The translations under genes and the position numbers were made by a program. Positions 33,159 through 42,518 of a stretch of 64,000 nucleotides of DNA are shown here, one piece after another; the first letter of the stretch is position 1; the number at the start of each line of letters is the position of its first letter. Origin of the DNA: Cellulomonas marina (GTDB taxonomy: Bacteria; Actinomycetota; Actinomycetes; Actinomycetales; Cellulomonadaceae); the NCBI RefSeq assembly GCF_900111925.1, contig NZ_FOKA01000010.1, forward strand, positions 1-64,000, read 5' to 3'. The notes under the pieces are model-generated. The model did no database searches. It saw only the letters and a program-made list of their open reading frames with translations, and was not told where the DNA came from.

Positions 33159-35438
33159 GTGCCGGCTCCCACCGCGATCGGCGAGCTGGTCCGGCGCGAG
33201 CGGCTCGCCCGGGACCTGACGCTCGAGGCGCTGGCGGAGCGCTCGGGGGTCAGCGACCGCGCGATCGGGGACATCGAGCGCGGCGTGAGCGCCGTCCCCC
33301 AGCGCCGGACCGTGCTGGCGCTCGCGGACGGGCTCGAGCTGCGGCCGGCGGAGCGGGAGAGATTCGTCGAGGCGGTGCGGCGCGCGCGGTCCGACGAGGA
33401 GGGCCCGACGGTCGAGTCGGCCCGGCCGCACCGTCCCGACGACTTCACGGGGCGCGCGGAGGAGCTCGCGGTCCTCGTCGACCTGCTGCGGGGCACGGGC
33501 ACGGGTGCGGCTACGGGTGCAGCCACGGGTGCGGGGACGGGCGCCGGGAGGACGGTGGTGCTCAGCGGCCCTCCGGGGGCGGGCAAGACCTCGCTCGCCC
33601 TCGAGGCGGTGCGCCGGGCCTTCCCGGACCTGCCGGCGCCCCTCTTCGTCAACCTCGCCGGCGCGACGACGCGTCCGCTCACGCCGCTGGGGGTGCTGCA
33701 GGTCCTCCTGCGGCAGGTGCCGGGGGCGCCCGAGGTCCCTGCGGGGTTCGACGCGGCGCTGGCCGGCTGGGCCGACGTCGCGCGGTCCGCCCCCCGCGTC
33801 CTGGTCCTCGACGACGCCGCGACGGAGTCGCAGGTCCGCGTCGTGCTGGCCGCCGGGGGCGACGCCCGGGTGGTCGCCACGTCGCGGCGGAGCCTGGCGG
33901 GCCTCGAGGGGGTGCGGCACCTGCGGGTCGGGCCGCTGCCGCGTGCCGGGAGCACCGCGTTCCTCCGCACCGCGATCCCCGAGCGCCAGGGCGCGGCGTC
34001 GGACCTCGACGCGCTCGCCGAGCTCTGCGGCGACCTCCCGCTCGCGCTGCGGATCGTCGCCGGGCGCGTCGCGGCGCAGCCCGCGCGGGACGCCGCCCAC
34101 ATGATCAGCCGCCTGCGGTCCGACGACCGGCGGCTCCGGCTCCTGACGGCCGGGGACCTGGAGGTCGAGCGGGCCTTCGCGACGTCCTACGCCCTCCTGG
34201 ACGAGGAGCAGCAGCGGGACTTCCGCGACCTGGCGCTGCTGCCGGCCGCGTCGTTCTCGGCGGCGGCTGCCGCCGCGGTGCGGGGCCGGGACGAGGAGGA
34301 CGCCGCCGACGGGCTCGAGGAGCTGGTCCACCTCGGCCTGCTCGAGCCCCTCGACCGCGCCCGGTACCGGCTGCACGACCTGCTGCGGCTCTTCGCCCGG
34401 GCGCGCCTGCACGAGCACCCGGAGGAGGAGCGCGCCGGCGCGGAGACGCTCGCGCGCTGGTACGTCACGACCGCTGCCCGCGCGGGGAGCCACGTCGCCG
34501 GACCCGGCCTCCCCGCCCCGAGGAGCGGTCCGCCGCCGCAGCTGGAGCTCTCGCCGTCGTCGGCGGACGCGTGGCTCCAGGAGGAGGCGGACGGGTGGCT
34601 CGCCGCGCTCCGGACCGTCGCGACCGTCGAGGACCCCCGCGTCCTGCTGGACGACCTCGCGCGGATCCTGCCGTTCTCGAACCGGTACACGGCCTGGAGC
34701 GGCTGGCCCGAGGTGCACGCGATCGCGGTCGCCGCGGCCCTGGCGGCCGGGGACCACCACGCCGAGGCCGAGATACGCACCGGCATCGCCTGGACGATGG
34801 TCAACGTCACCTTCGACTACCGCGAGGCACGCCGGACGGCACGTGCGGCGATCGCCGCGGCGGAGAAGGTGCGAGCGGTCGCGGTGCAGGCCCGTGCCCT
34901 CCTCCAGCTGGGCGTCGCCGAGATGCGGCTCGGGTCGGCGGAAGCCTGCGAGGCGAGCCTGCGGCGGGCCGTCGCGCTCTACGCCACCGTCGACGATCCC
35001 GCCGGGTTCCTCGACGCACGCGTCCTGCTCGCGCGCTTCGTCCTGCTCGCGGACCCCGCCCGTGCCGTGGGGGAGCTCCGCTCGGTCCTCGACGAGCTGC
35101 CCCGCCTCGACGAGGTGCCCGCCGTCTCCGCGGACGACCGCTACTTCCTCCGCCAGTCGGTGATGCTCACCCTGGCCCGGTCGCTGACGGCGGCGGGTCG
35201 CTGGCGGGAGGCCGTACCCCTGGTCTCCGACGCGCTCGCGCTGGTGCGCGAGCAGGCCGGCGCCGGCGAGGAGCTCGCCCGGGGGCTCGCCGAGCGGGCC
35301 CGTGCCCTCCACGCGGGCGGCGAGCACGCCGCCGCCCTCGTCGACTACCGCGCCGCGCTGGACGCGGCCGGCCGGCACCGCCCCCAGTTCTGGGCCGACG
35401 AGATCGAGGCCGCCATCCGCGCGATCGAGGAGACGTAG
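33159..35438 (+). CDS. XRE-NTPase-TPR transcriptional regulator
   Basis: A 759-residue STAND-type regulator. An XRE helix-turn-helix (LTLEALAERSGVSDRAIGDIERG) opens the protein, followed by an NB-ARC-like NTPase with P-loop SGPPGAGKTSLAL near residue 138 and Walker B-like RVLVLDDA. The last half holds helical repeats of TPR type. This plan (HTH, ATPase switch, TPR) is common in actinobacterial pathway regulators. A low-complexity TGAATGAATGAG linker joins the first two domains. The GTG has AGGAGGAAGGGG upstream. It is divergent from a hydrolase gene and is the last host gene before the integrated element. Confidence 0.85.
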   Translation: MPAPTAIGELVRRERLARDLTLEALAERSGVSDRAIGDIERGVSAVPQRRTVLALADGLELRPAERERFVEAVRRARSDEEGPTVESARPHRPDDFTGRAEELAVLVDLLRGTGTGAATGAATGAGTGAGRTVVLSGPPGAGKTSLALEAVRRAFPDLPAPLFVNLAGATTRPLTPLGVLQVLLRQVPGAPEVPAGFDAALAGWADVARSAPRVLVLDDAATESQVRVVLAAGGDARVVATSRRSLAGLEGVRHLRVGPLPRAGSTAFLRTAIPERQGAASDLDALAELCGDLPLALRIVAGRVAAQPARDAAHMISRLRSDDRRLRLLTAGDLEVERAFATSYALLDEEQQRDFRDLALLPAASFSAAAAAAVRGRDEEDAADGLEELVHLGLLEPLDRARYRLHDLLRLFARARLHEHPEEERAGAETLARWYVTTAARAGSHVAGPGLPAPRSGPPPQLELSPSSADAWLQEEADGWLAALRTVATVEDPRVLLDDLARILPFSNRYTAWSGWPEVHAIAVAAALAAGDHHAEAEIRTGIAWTMVNVTFDYREARRTARAAIAAAEKVRAVAVQARALLQLGVAEMRLGSAEACEASLRRAVALYATVDDPAGFLDARVLLARFVLLADPARAVGELRSVLDELPRLDEVPAVSADDRYFLRQSVMLTLARSLTAAGRWREAVPLVSDALALVREQAGAGEELARGLAERARALHAGGEHAAALVDYRAALDAAGRHRPQFWADEIEAAIRAIEET

Positions 35439-35627
35439 GTCGTCGGGCGGCGGTCGTCGTGCTGGGTCCCGTGATCGGAACCACGGGGGTGGCGATCGCC
35501 GCCCTGGCGACGGTCGAGCACGGTCCGCGCGTCGTGAAGGACCGATGCGACGACGCGCACGTGGTGACGACCGTCGCGGGCAGGAGCGGGTGACCCGTCG
35601 CAGCGGTAGGTGACGTCGAGCGACGTG

Positions 35628-35675
35628 CTGGTGGGCCCCGTGGGGATCGAACCCACAACCCGCGGATTAAAAGTC
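35628..35675. repeat. Left attachment site (tRNA-Lys 3' fragment)
   Basis: Identical over 48 bp to 60864-60911. It covers the CCA end, T arm and part of the anticodon arm of tRNA-Lys on the minus strand, then diverges. The 5' half of the tRNA is absent here, so it is not a working tRNA. Confidence 0.92.
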
Positions 35676-35781
35676 GCTTGTGGCGGGGGGCGGGGTGGCT
35701 GGTTAGAGGGGCGAAAGCGGGGCTGACCTGCGGTGACGTCTTTCGACGGTTCTCATCGGTTGGGGCCGATTCTCGGGACGT

Positions 35782-35799
35782 TGCGGACTAGATGCGGAC
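35782..35799. repeat. Left 18-bp inner repeat, possible integrase arm site
   Basis: TGCGGACTAGATGCGGAC occurs here and at 60773-60790 in the same orientation, 106 and 73 bp inside the two attachment sites. Each contains two TGCGGAC cores 11 bp apart. This fits arm-type binding sites of a lambda-like integrase. Confidence 0.65.
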
Positions 35800-35867
35800 C
35801 GGACGGCGGCCAGCTTGCCTGCAAGACGGTCAGGGGACTGATCTGTCGAGCGATGCAACACCTCGAT

Positions 35868-36521
35868 CTAGGAGTATGCCGTCGTCTGGTTGATGAACCC
35901 GTCGTCGATTAGGTGGTCCCCGTCCCACCACCAGCGATGGACCCGGGATGCGTCTGGGTGGCGTTCGACGTTCGGTGGCTGCCACCCCGCGACATCGACT
36001 ACCACCGCATCGAGTTGGGGCCACACGGCGATGCCGTCTCGACCGTGCCGGGGGAGAAGCCGCCACTCGCGCTCATGGGTCCAGTCGGAGCGGGAGGTGG
36101 TGATGTCGATCCGCTGAGCGAGGGCCCCGCGACCCGGCGCACGCTTCTCCAGCGCCTGTTGTACCTGAGGCAGATCAGCGTAGTCAGCGTAGAAGACAGG
36201 CCTGGCTCCAGCGCCCCACATCCCATCCCGGTGCAGTACGACTGCCCAGGGCTCGAGCGGACCTCGTGTGTTGAGGCCCGTGCGAAAAGCTGACTCCAAG
36301 TCTGCCGGCGAGATGTCCGACATGCAGGTGACAGGCGTGCTGCCTGTCCCGGGGACCGGGAACGCGCGCAGGAGGCCATCTCCAAGGATCTGCGCGAGCC
36401 GCTGCTCAGCACTTAGGCCCCGTACGGCATCGGGGAGGCGCACGTCACCGCGAGCACGACCTACGAAGTGGACGAGCTGGGGAACCGGCCGATCGTCGGG
36501 GTGGAAGACGCGCGGAATCAC
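35868..36521 (-). CDS. Uncharacterised protein with HEREWR motif, DUF2971-like
   Basis: A 217-residue soluble protein at the left edge of the element. The segment LAQILGDGLLRAF, then PVTCMSDISPADLE, GARPVFY and the late WTHEREWRLLP recall DUF2971-type proteins, in which a Glu-rich ExEWR motif is conserved. The biochemical role of such proteins is not established; some lie in defence regions. The likeness is by eye only. GTG at 36521 is the apparent start. Base composition looks lower in GC than the host, fitting transfer. Confidence 0.55.
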   Translation of the reverse strand: MIPRVFHPDDRPVPQLVHFVGRARGDVRLPDAVRGLSAEQRLAQILGDGLLRAFPVPGTGSTPVTCMSDISPADLESAFRTGLNTRGPLEPWAVVLHRDGMWGAGARPVFYADYADLPQVQQALEKRAPGRGALAQRIDITTSRSDWTHEREWRLLPRHGRDGIAVWPQLDAVVVDVAGWQPPNVERHPDASRVHRWWWDGDHLIDDGFINQTTAYS

Positions 36522-36626
36522 GCTCCGATCATGCTGTACGAGCGAAGCGACTCGCCGCCCACAGAGGAACGGAGCTCATGCCTCCTTGCGGGCCTTGTCG
36601 GGAGTTCAGTCGAAGTCCTCAAGCAC

Positions 36627-37064
36627 TCAGCCTCCTGAGCGCGACGACGCCAAGCGACCGCGGATCTCGGCCTGAATTACCTCGGCGAGATGCTCGGGGA
36701 TGATGGAGTCCGCGTTCTCCGTCTTCAGCCAGTAGGCGCCCGTCAAGTGCCCGTAGTCGTTGAAGTCGACTCTCGCCGTCCAGGTAGAGAGCCCGCTGTT
36801 CGACCTCACGCGAACGGCGCAGGTCATGCCGTCGATATGAACGCTCTCGAGTCGCGGGAGGCCACGTGCGGCGGTCTCGGCGATGTGAGCGAACTCCTGC
36901 TCTGTGATGCCGTCGTCGAAGGAGAGTGGCGAGCCGACGCGGCGCTGGTGCTCCCTGGCGGCCTTGCGGGACCCCCGAACCGCCGCGCCCACCACAGCGG
37001 CTCCGCCGACCCAAAGCACCTTCTCGAGGAAGCCCACGACCCCTCCAATTGGCGACTTGCTCAC
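36627..37064 (-). CDS. Hypothetical protein with N-terminal membrane segment
   Basis: A 145-residue protein. GGVVGFLEKVLWVGGAAVVGA at the N-terminus is a probable membrane helix. A basic stretch and a soluble domain follow, with the ending LAEVIQAEIRGRLASSR. No family is recognised. It starts with GTG (MSKSPIGG) and is divergent from the large helicase gene, 187 bp away. It could be a cargo gene unrelated to the operon. Confidence 0.55.
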   Translation of the reverse strand: MSKSPIGGVVGFLEKVLWVGGAAVVGAAVRGSRKAAREHQRRVGSPLSFDDGITEQEFAHIAETAARGLPRLESVHIDGMTCAVRVRSNSGLSTWTARVDFNDYGHLTGAYWLKTENADSIIPEHLAEVIQAEIRGRLASSRSGG

Positions 37065-37251
37065 GAGCGGCCCAGGTGACCCCTGAGTCGGAACACGGCG
37101 GGCTGTAGAGCGTGCCCATGGTCAGAAGGATGGCGTAGCCCGCCGACGCCGAAGCGCTGGACGCGGCGCGCGCGGGTGAATCGCGGCGCGGCCGGCCACG
37201 GCCTCGCCTCACTCTGGCAGACTCCCCAACGGCGGAGAGGGGCAAACCGAC

Positions 37252-40200
37252 GTGGACGTGTTCTCGATCAGGGAAGACCTGATCAGGGACTATCGCGCCT
37301 TCACGTCTGGCACGGTCCCCGTTCGCGATCGTCGCATCGCGGCACACGTCAACGAGCTGCTCGATACCGGCGCCCAGTGGCCAGACCCGTGGCTCAGCCT
37401 CAACCCGGCGTTCGCCTCCGGCGGCACGGTCGCCGATCTCGTCGCCGAGGGGCTTCTCCATCCCGAGACCGAGCGCATCTTCCGAGCCAAGCAGGGTCCG
37501 GATGACGCTGGCCGCACCTCTCTCGACCTGTACCGCCACCAGCGGGACGCGATCGAAGCGGCGCGGAGCGGCCAGTCGTACGTCCTGACGACAGGCACCG
37601 GCTCGGGTAAGTCACTCGCCTACATCGTCCCGATCGTCGACAGCGTCCTGCGCGAGCGTGACGCCACGCCGAACCCGACGCCGGGCGTGAAGGCGATCGT
37701 CGTCTACCCGATGAACGCCTTGGCCAACTCCCAGACCCTCGAGCTGCAGAAGTACCTGACGTTCGGGTACGCGGAGGGCCGAGGCCCGGTGACGTTCGCG
37801 CGCTACACGGGCCAGGAGTCCGACGAGCGGCGCCGGGAGATCCTGGCGAACCCGCCGGACATCCTGCTCACCAACTACGTGATGCTCGAGCTGGTGCTGA
37901 CCCGTCCCGAGGAGCGCAGCCACCTCATCCGCGCGGCCAAGGGGTTGCGGTTCCTGGTGCTCGACGAGCTGCACACCTATCGAGGCCGGCAGGGCGCCGA
38001 CGTGGCGATGCTGGTGAGGCGGCTGCGGGACGCCTGCGCGAGCGATTCGCTGCAGGTGGTGGGAACGTCGGCGACGATGGCGTCGGGCCCCAGCGTCCCG
38101 GACCAGAAGGCCGCCGTCGCGGACGTCGCGAGCCGGCTCTTCGGCGCCGACGTCGCCGCAGACCGGGTGATCGGCGAGACCCTCACCCGTGCCACGACCG
38201 GCCCGACGCCCGACGCCGCCGCCCTGGCCCGCGCCGTCGAGCAGCGCGTCCAGAGGGCATCGTTGTCCTACGCCGGGCTCGCGGCCGACCCGCTCGCCGT
38301 GTGGGTCGAGACCACCTTCGGCCTGGCTGATGATCCGTCGACCGGCCGGATCGTCCGCCGCGAGCCGACCACGGTCACGGCCGCGGCCGCCCTGCTGGCG
38401 GAGACGACCGGCCACTCCCCGGAGGTCACGGCCGAAGCGATCCGGGCCACGCTGCTCGCCGGTTCCGCCGTCCGCCATTTGACCACCGACCGGCCACTCT
38501 TCGCGTTCCGTCTGCACCAGTTCCTGTCCAAGGGCGACACCGTGTACGTCTCCCTCGAGGACGAGGACCGTCGCTACATCACCAGCACCTACCAGCTCCG
38601 GGTTCCGGGCCATCCCGAGAAGGCCCTGCTGCCGCTCGGGTTCTGCCGCGAGTGCGGCCAGGAGTACCTCGTCGTCGCCCGGACGTCTGGGCCGGATCCG
38701 ACCTACCTGCCGCGCCAGGATGCTGATGCTTCGGGCGGCGATGCGGTCACTGGCTACCTCTACGTCTCGAGCGACCTGCCCTGGCCGTCGGACCCGGCGC
38801 TGATTCCCGACCGCGTCCCGGACCACTGGCTCCAGGTCGCTCCCGACGGGCACTCCGAGGTGGTGCCGACTCGCCAGAAGTACCTGCCTTCCGAGGTGTG
38901 GGTGGCTCCCGACGGCACCCAGGCGCAGCGCGGCGAGGGGCTGCGGGCCTGGTTCATCTCGACGCCCTTCACGTTCTGCCAGCGATGCGGCGTCTCGTAC
39001 GAGCAGGTCAGGGGCAACGACTACGCCAAGCTGGCGACGCTCGACCGGGAAGGTCGCTCCTCAGCGATGACCGTGGTCGCAGCGAGCGTCGTCAGGACCC
39101 TGAAGCAGCTCCCGCCCGGTGACCTGTCTCCCGCGGCACGCAAGCTGCTGACGTTCGTGGACAACCGCCAGGATGCGTCTCTGCAGGCGGGCCACTTCAA
39201 CGACTTCGTGCAGGTCACCTCGCTCCGCGGTGCCCTGCACACGGCGGCCCTCGCCCATCCGGAAGGCCTCACCCACGACGCTGTCGCCCAGCACGTGGCC
39301 GATGCGCTCGGCCTCGTTCCAGCCGACTACGCCCAGAACCCGGACGCCAAGTTCTCCGCGCGCGACGAGGCGGCCCGGGCGCTGCGCGCGGTGATCGAGT
39401 ACCGCATCTACGCCGACCTCCAGCGCGGATGGCGGATCACCATGCCCAACCTGGAGCAGACCGGCCTGCTCCGGGTGGACTACCAGGACCTGACCGAGGT
39501 CGCCGCTGACCAGGCGCTCTGGGACGGCGTCCGGGTCCCTCAGCTCCGCGACGCCCCAGCCGGGATCCGCGCCGAGCTCGCCCGCATCCTGCTCGACGAG
39601 ATGCGGCGCGTGCTCGCGATCGACGTGGAGTGCCTGACCCCCACGGGCTTCGAGCGGGTCCAGCGGGTCTCCGGCCAGCATCTCACCGGGCCGTGGGCGC
39701 TCGCCGAGAGCGAGCAGATGGTCGCCACCGGCACCGTCTACCCGCGCACGGCGACGCCCCGCAAGGGCTGGGGCGACCTGTTCCTGTCCGGGAGATCCGC
39801 CTTCGGCCGGTACCTCAAGCGCGCGACCACGCTGGGTCCCACCCTGACCACCGACGACGCACAGGCCGTGATCGAGGACCTGCTGCGAGTCCTCTGCGAC
39901 GACGGCGGACTCCTGGCCCGCGCGGCGGTCGAGGACGGCGTGCCGGGCTACCGGGTCAAGGCATCGGCAATCCGCTGGCACGCCGGGGACGGCAGCAAGG
40001 GCGCGGAGGACCCCCTGCGGCGGGCGACCACGAGCGACCAGGCCGTACGGGTCAACCCGTTCTTCCGCGACCTGTACACCCAGGTCGCCGCAGGGCTGCG
40101 CGGCCTGAACGCCAAGGAGCACACCGCCCAGGTCCCCGGTGAGCTCCGCGAGGAGCGCGAGGCGGCCTTCCGCGAGGGCACCCTTCCGCTGCTCTTCTGC

Positions 40201-42465
40201 TCCCCGACGATGGAGCTTGGCGTCGACATCAGCTCGCTCAACGCGGTCGGCCTGCGCAACGTGCCTCCCACCCCGGCCAACTACGCCCAGCGCTCCGGCC
40301 GGGCCGGTCGCTCCGGCCAGCCGGCACTCGTCGTGACCTACTGCGCGACCGGCAACGCCCACGACACGTACTACTTCCGCCACTCGCGCGAGATGGTCGC
40401 CGGGTCCGTCGCCCCACCCCGCCTGGACCTCACCAACGAGGACCTGATCCGCTCGCACGTCAACGCGATCTGGCTGGCGGAAACCGACCAGTCGATGCGC
40501 TCGCGGATCACCGATCTGGTCGACGCCGCGGGCGACCGCCCGAGCCTGACGATCCTGCCGGAGATCTGGCTGGCCCTGACCGAGCCCGACGCCGCCCGCA
40601 AAGCCACCCGCCGCGCCGAGGGGGTGCTCGCCGAGCTGCGCGCCACCTGGGCAGCGGCACGCGACGAGGTGCCCTGGTGGTACGACGGCTGGGTCGCCGA
40701 CCAGGTGCAGCGCGCCGCGGTCGGCCTCGACCAGGCGCTGGACCGGTGGCGGTCGCTGTACCTGACGGCACTCGCCGAGTTCACCGAGCAGAACAAGCTG
40801 GCGATTGCCCCTCACGCACAGCGCCGCGACCGCGAAGCAGCCGGCCGCCGCGCGTGGGAGGCGAGGAACCAGCTCGCCCTGCTGCGTAACGAGGACTCCG
40901 AGAAGGGCCAGACCGACTTCTACACGTACCGGTACCTCGCCTCCGAAGGATTCCTCCCCGGCTACTCCTTCCCTCGCCTCCCGCTCGCCGCGTACATCCC
41001 CGGAGGGCGCGGCCTGCGCGACGGGGACTACCTGCAGCGCCCCCGATTCCTGGCGATCAGCGAGTTCGGCCCCGGAGCGCTGATCTACCACGAGGGCGCT
41101 CGCTACGAGGTGGAGCGGGTGCAGGTCCCGCAGGCCACCACTCCCGGCGGCGCCACTCCCACCGAAGAGGCGCGCCGCTGCACCGCCTGCGGCTACCACC
41201 ACGCACCGACCGTCGGCACCGACGTGTGCGACTCCTGCGGCGCTGAGCTGGGCGGACGAACCTATGGCCTGCTCCGGCTGCAGACGGTCTTCACGCGGCG
41301 CCGCGAGCGGATCAGCAGCGACGAGGAGGAACGTCGGCGCGCCGGCTACGAGCTCGAGGCGTCCTACCGGTTCACCGACCACGGCGATCGGCCTGGCCGG
41401 GTTGACGCTGTTGCGGCAGCGGCCGACGGGAGCGCCGTCCTTGCGCTGGCCTACGGCGACAGCGCGACGATCCGGGTCACGAACGTCGGCCGTCGCCGGC
41501 GTAAGGACCCGGACGTCCGCGGCTACTTCCTGGACACCCTGACCGGCCGGTGGGCCACTCAGAAGGACGCCGTCGACGCCACCCCGGACGCGGACGGACT
41601 CGTCGACGTCGAGGATGTGAAGTCCCACGTCCAGCGGGTCATCCCGTACGTCGAGGACCGCCGCAACATCCTGGTGCTGCGACTGGACGCCCCGGTCGAC
41701 CGCTCCACAGCCGTCACCCTGCGCTACGCACTCGAACGCGCCGCAGAGCAGACCTTCCAGCTCGAGGACTCCGAGCTGGAGAGCCAGGATCTACCGGACC
41801 CCGACGGCCGCGGCCGCATGCTGCTGATGGAGGCGGCCGAGGGTGGGGCCGGCGTCTTGCGGCGGCTGGTCGCCGAGCCCGGCGCGCTCGCCCGCGTCGC
41901 CACCCGCGCGCTTGAGATCGTGCACATCGACCCGACCATGGGAGCCGACCTCGGCGGCAGCCGGGGCCCGGGTGGGGAGCGCTGCGAGCTGGCCTGCTAC
42001 GAGTGCCTGCTGTCGTACAACAACCAGCACGAGCATTCCTCGATCGACCGGCACTCCGTCGTCGACCTGCTGCGACGCTTGGCCACCGCGACCGTCACGG
42101 CGGGCGCCGGTGGCCGGTCGCGCGCGGAACAGCGCGCGGCCCTCAATGCGCTCTCCGACTCCGGTCTGGAGCGCCACTTCGTCGACTGGCTCGACGCCCG
42201 CGCATACCGCCTTCCCGACCGTGCCCAGGTGCTGGTCGCCGACGCGACGGCCCGCCCAGACCTGGTGTTCGACCTGCCCACCGGCCCTGTGGCCGTGTTC
42301 GTCGACGGCCCGGACCACGACGCCGCGGCACAGCGAGAGCGGGACGCAGCCGCCCACGAACGCCTGGAGGACCTCGGCTGGATGGTGGTGCGCGTCCGGC
42401 ACGACGACGACTGGGCGGCCGTCGTCGCGCGGTACCCCTCCGTCTTCGGCACCCCGATGGCGTGA
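37252..42465 (+). CDS. Giant DEAD/DEAH helicase with DUF1998 and C-terminal nuclease-like domain
   Basis: A 1,737-residue protein, first in the operon. Superfamily-2 helicase motifs are clear: Walker A TGTGSGKS at 114-121, DELH at 238-241, GTSATM at 272-277, and motif VI QRSGRAGRSG near 1013. Cysteine pairs CRECG/CQRCG (about 465, 577) and CTACG/CDSCG (about 1310, 1326) may bind zinc. DUF1998 elements GGAGVL and CYECLLSYNN lie near 1531 and 1582. The last 100 residues (RPDLVFD, AVFVDGPDHD, then LGWMVVRVRHDD) look like a Vsr/DUF559-type nuclease fold. DISARM DrmA+DrmB or Druantia DruE are the nearest named relatives. A GTG start with GGAGAGGGG upstream is used. Confidence 0.85.
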   Translation: MDVFSIREDLIRDYRAFTSGTVPVRDRRIAAHVNELLDTGAQWPDPWLSLNPAFASGGTVADLVAEGLLHPETERIFRAKQGPDDAGRTSLDLYRHQRDAIEAARSGQSYVLTTGTGSGKSLAYIVPIVDSVLRERDATPNPTPGVKAIVVYPMNALANSQTLELQKYLTFGYAEGRGPVTFARYTGQESDERRREILANPPDILLTNYVMLELVLTRPEERSHLIRAAKGLRFLVLDELHTYRGRQGADVAMLVRRLRDACASDSLQVVGTSATMASGPSVPDQKAAVADVASRLFGADVAADRVIGETLTRATTGPTPDAAALARAVEQRVQRASLSYAGLAADPLAVWVETTFGLADDPSTGRIVRREPTTVTAAAALLAETTGHSPEVTAEAIRATLLAGSAVRHLTTDRPLFAFRLHQFLSKGDTVYVSLEDEDRRYITSTYQLRVPGHPEKALLPLGFCRECGQEYLVVARTSGPDPTYLPRQDADASGGDAVTGYLYVSSDLPWPSDPALIPDRVPDHWLQVAPDGHSEVVPTRQKYLPSEVWVAPDGTQAQRGEGLRAWFISTPFTFCQRCGVSYEQVRGNDYAKLATLDREGRSSAMTVVAASVVRTLKQLPPGDLSPAARKLLTFVDNRQDASLQAGHFNDFVQVTSLRGALHTAALAHPEGLTHDAVAQHVADALGLVPADYAQNPDAKFSARDEAARALRAVIEYRIYADLQRGWRITMPNLEQTGLLRVDYQDLTEVAADQALWDGVRVPQLRDAPAGIRAELARILLDEMRRVLAIDVECLTPTGFERVQRVSGQHLTGPWALAESEQMVATGTVYPRTATPRKGWGDLFLSGRSAFGRYLKRATTLGPTLTTDDAQAVIEDLLRVLCDDGGLLARAAVEDGVPGYRVKASAIRWHAGDGSKGAEDPLRRATTSDQAVRVNPFFRDLYTQVAAGLRGLNAKEHTAQVPGELREEREAAFREGTLPLLFCSPTMELGVDISSLNAVGLRNVPPTPANYAQRSGRAGRSGQPALVVTYCATGNAHDTYYFRHSREMVAGSVAPPRLDLTNEDLIRSHVNAIWLAETDQSMRSRITDLVDAAGDRPSLTILPEIWLALTEPDAARKATRRAEGVLAELRATWAAARDEVPWWYDGWVADQVQRAAVGLDQALDRWRSLYLTALAEFTEQNKLAIAPHAQRRDREAAGRRAWEARNQLALLRNEDSEKGQTDFYTYRYLASEGFLPGYSFPRLPLAAYIPGGRGLRDGDYLQRPRFLAISEFGPGALIYHEGARYEVERVQVPQATTPGGATPTEEARRCTACGYHHAPTVGTDVCDSCGAELGGRTYGLLRLQTVFTRRRERISSDEEERRRAGYELEASYRFTDHGDRPGRVDAVAAAADGSAVLALAYGDSATIRVTNVGRRRRKDPDVRGYFLDTLTGRWATQKDAVDATPDADGLVDVEDVKSHVQRVIPYVEDRRNILVLRLDAPVDRSTAVTLRYALERAAEQTFQLEDSELESQDLPDPDGRGRMLLMEAAEGGAGVLRRLVAEPGALARVATRALEIVHIDPTMGADLGGSRGPGGERCELACYECLLSYNNQHEHSSIDRHSVVDLLRRLATATVTAGAGGRSRAEQRAALNALSDSGLERHFVDWLDARAYRLPDRAQVLVADATARPDLVFDLPTGPVAVFVDGPDHDAAAQRERDAAAHERLEDLGWMVVRVRHDDDWAAVVARYPSVFGTPMA

Positions 42466-42518
42466 GTCATGAGCGACCCGAGCACGACGCAACGCGAGCA
42501 GAGAGCAGGCAGAGCCCG

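Noticed and set aside
35628..35675. A second tRNA-Lys gene
   Set aside because: Only the 3' part is present; the D-arm and 5' acceptor strand are missing.
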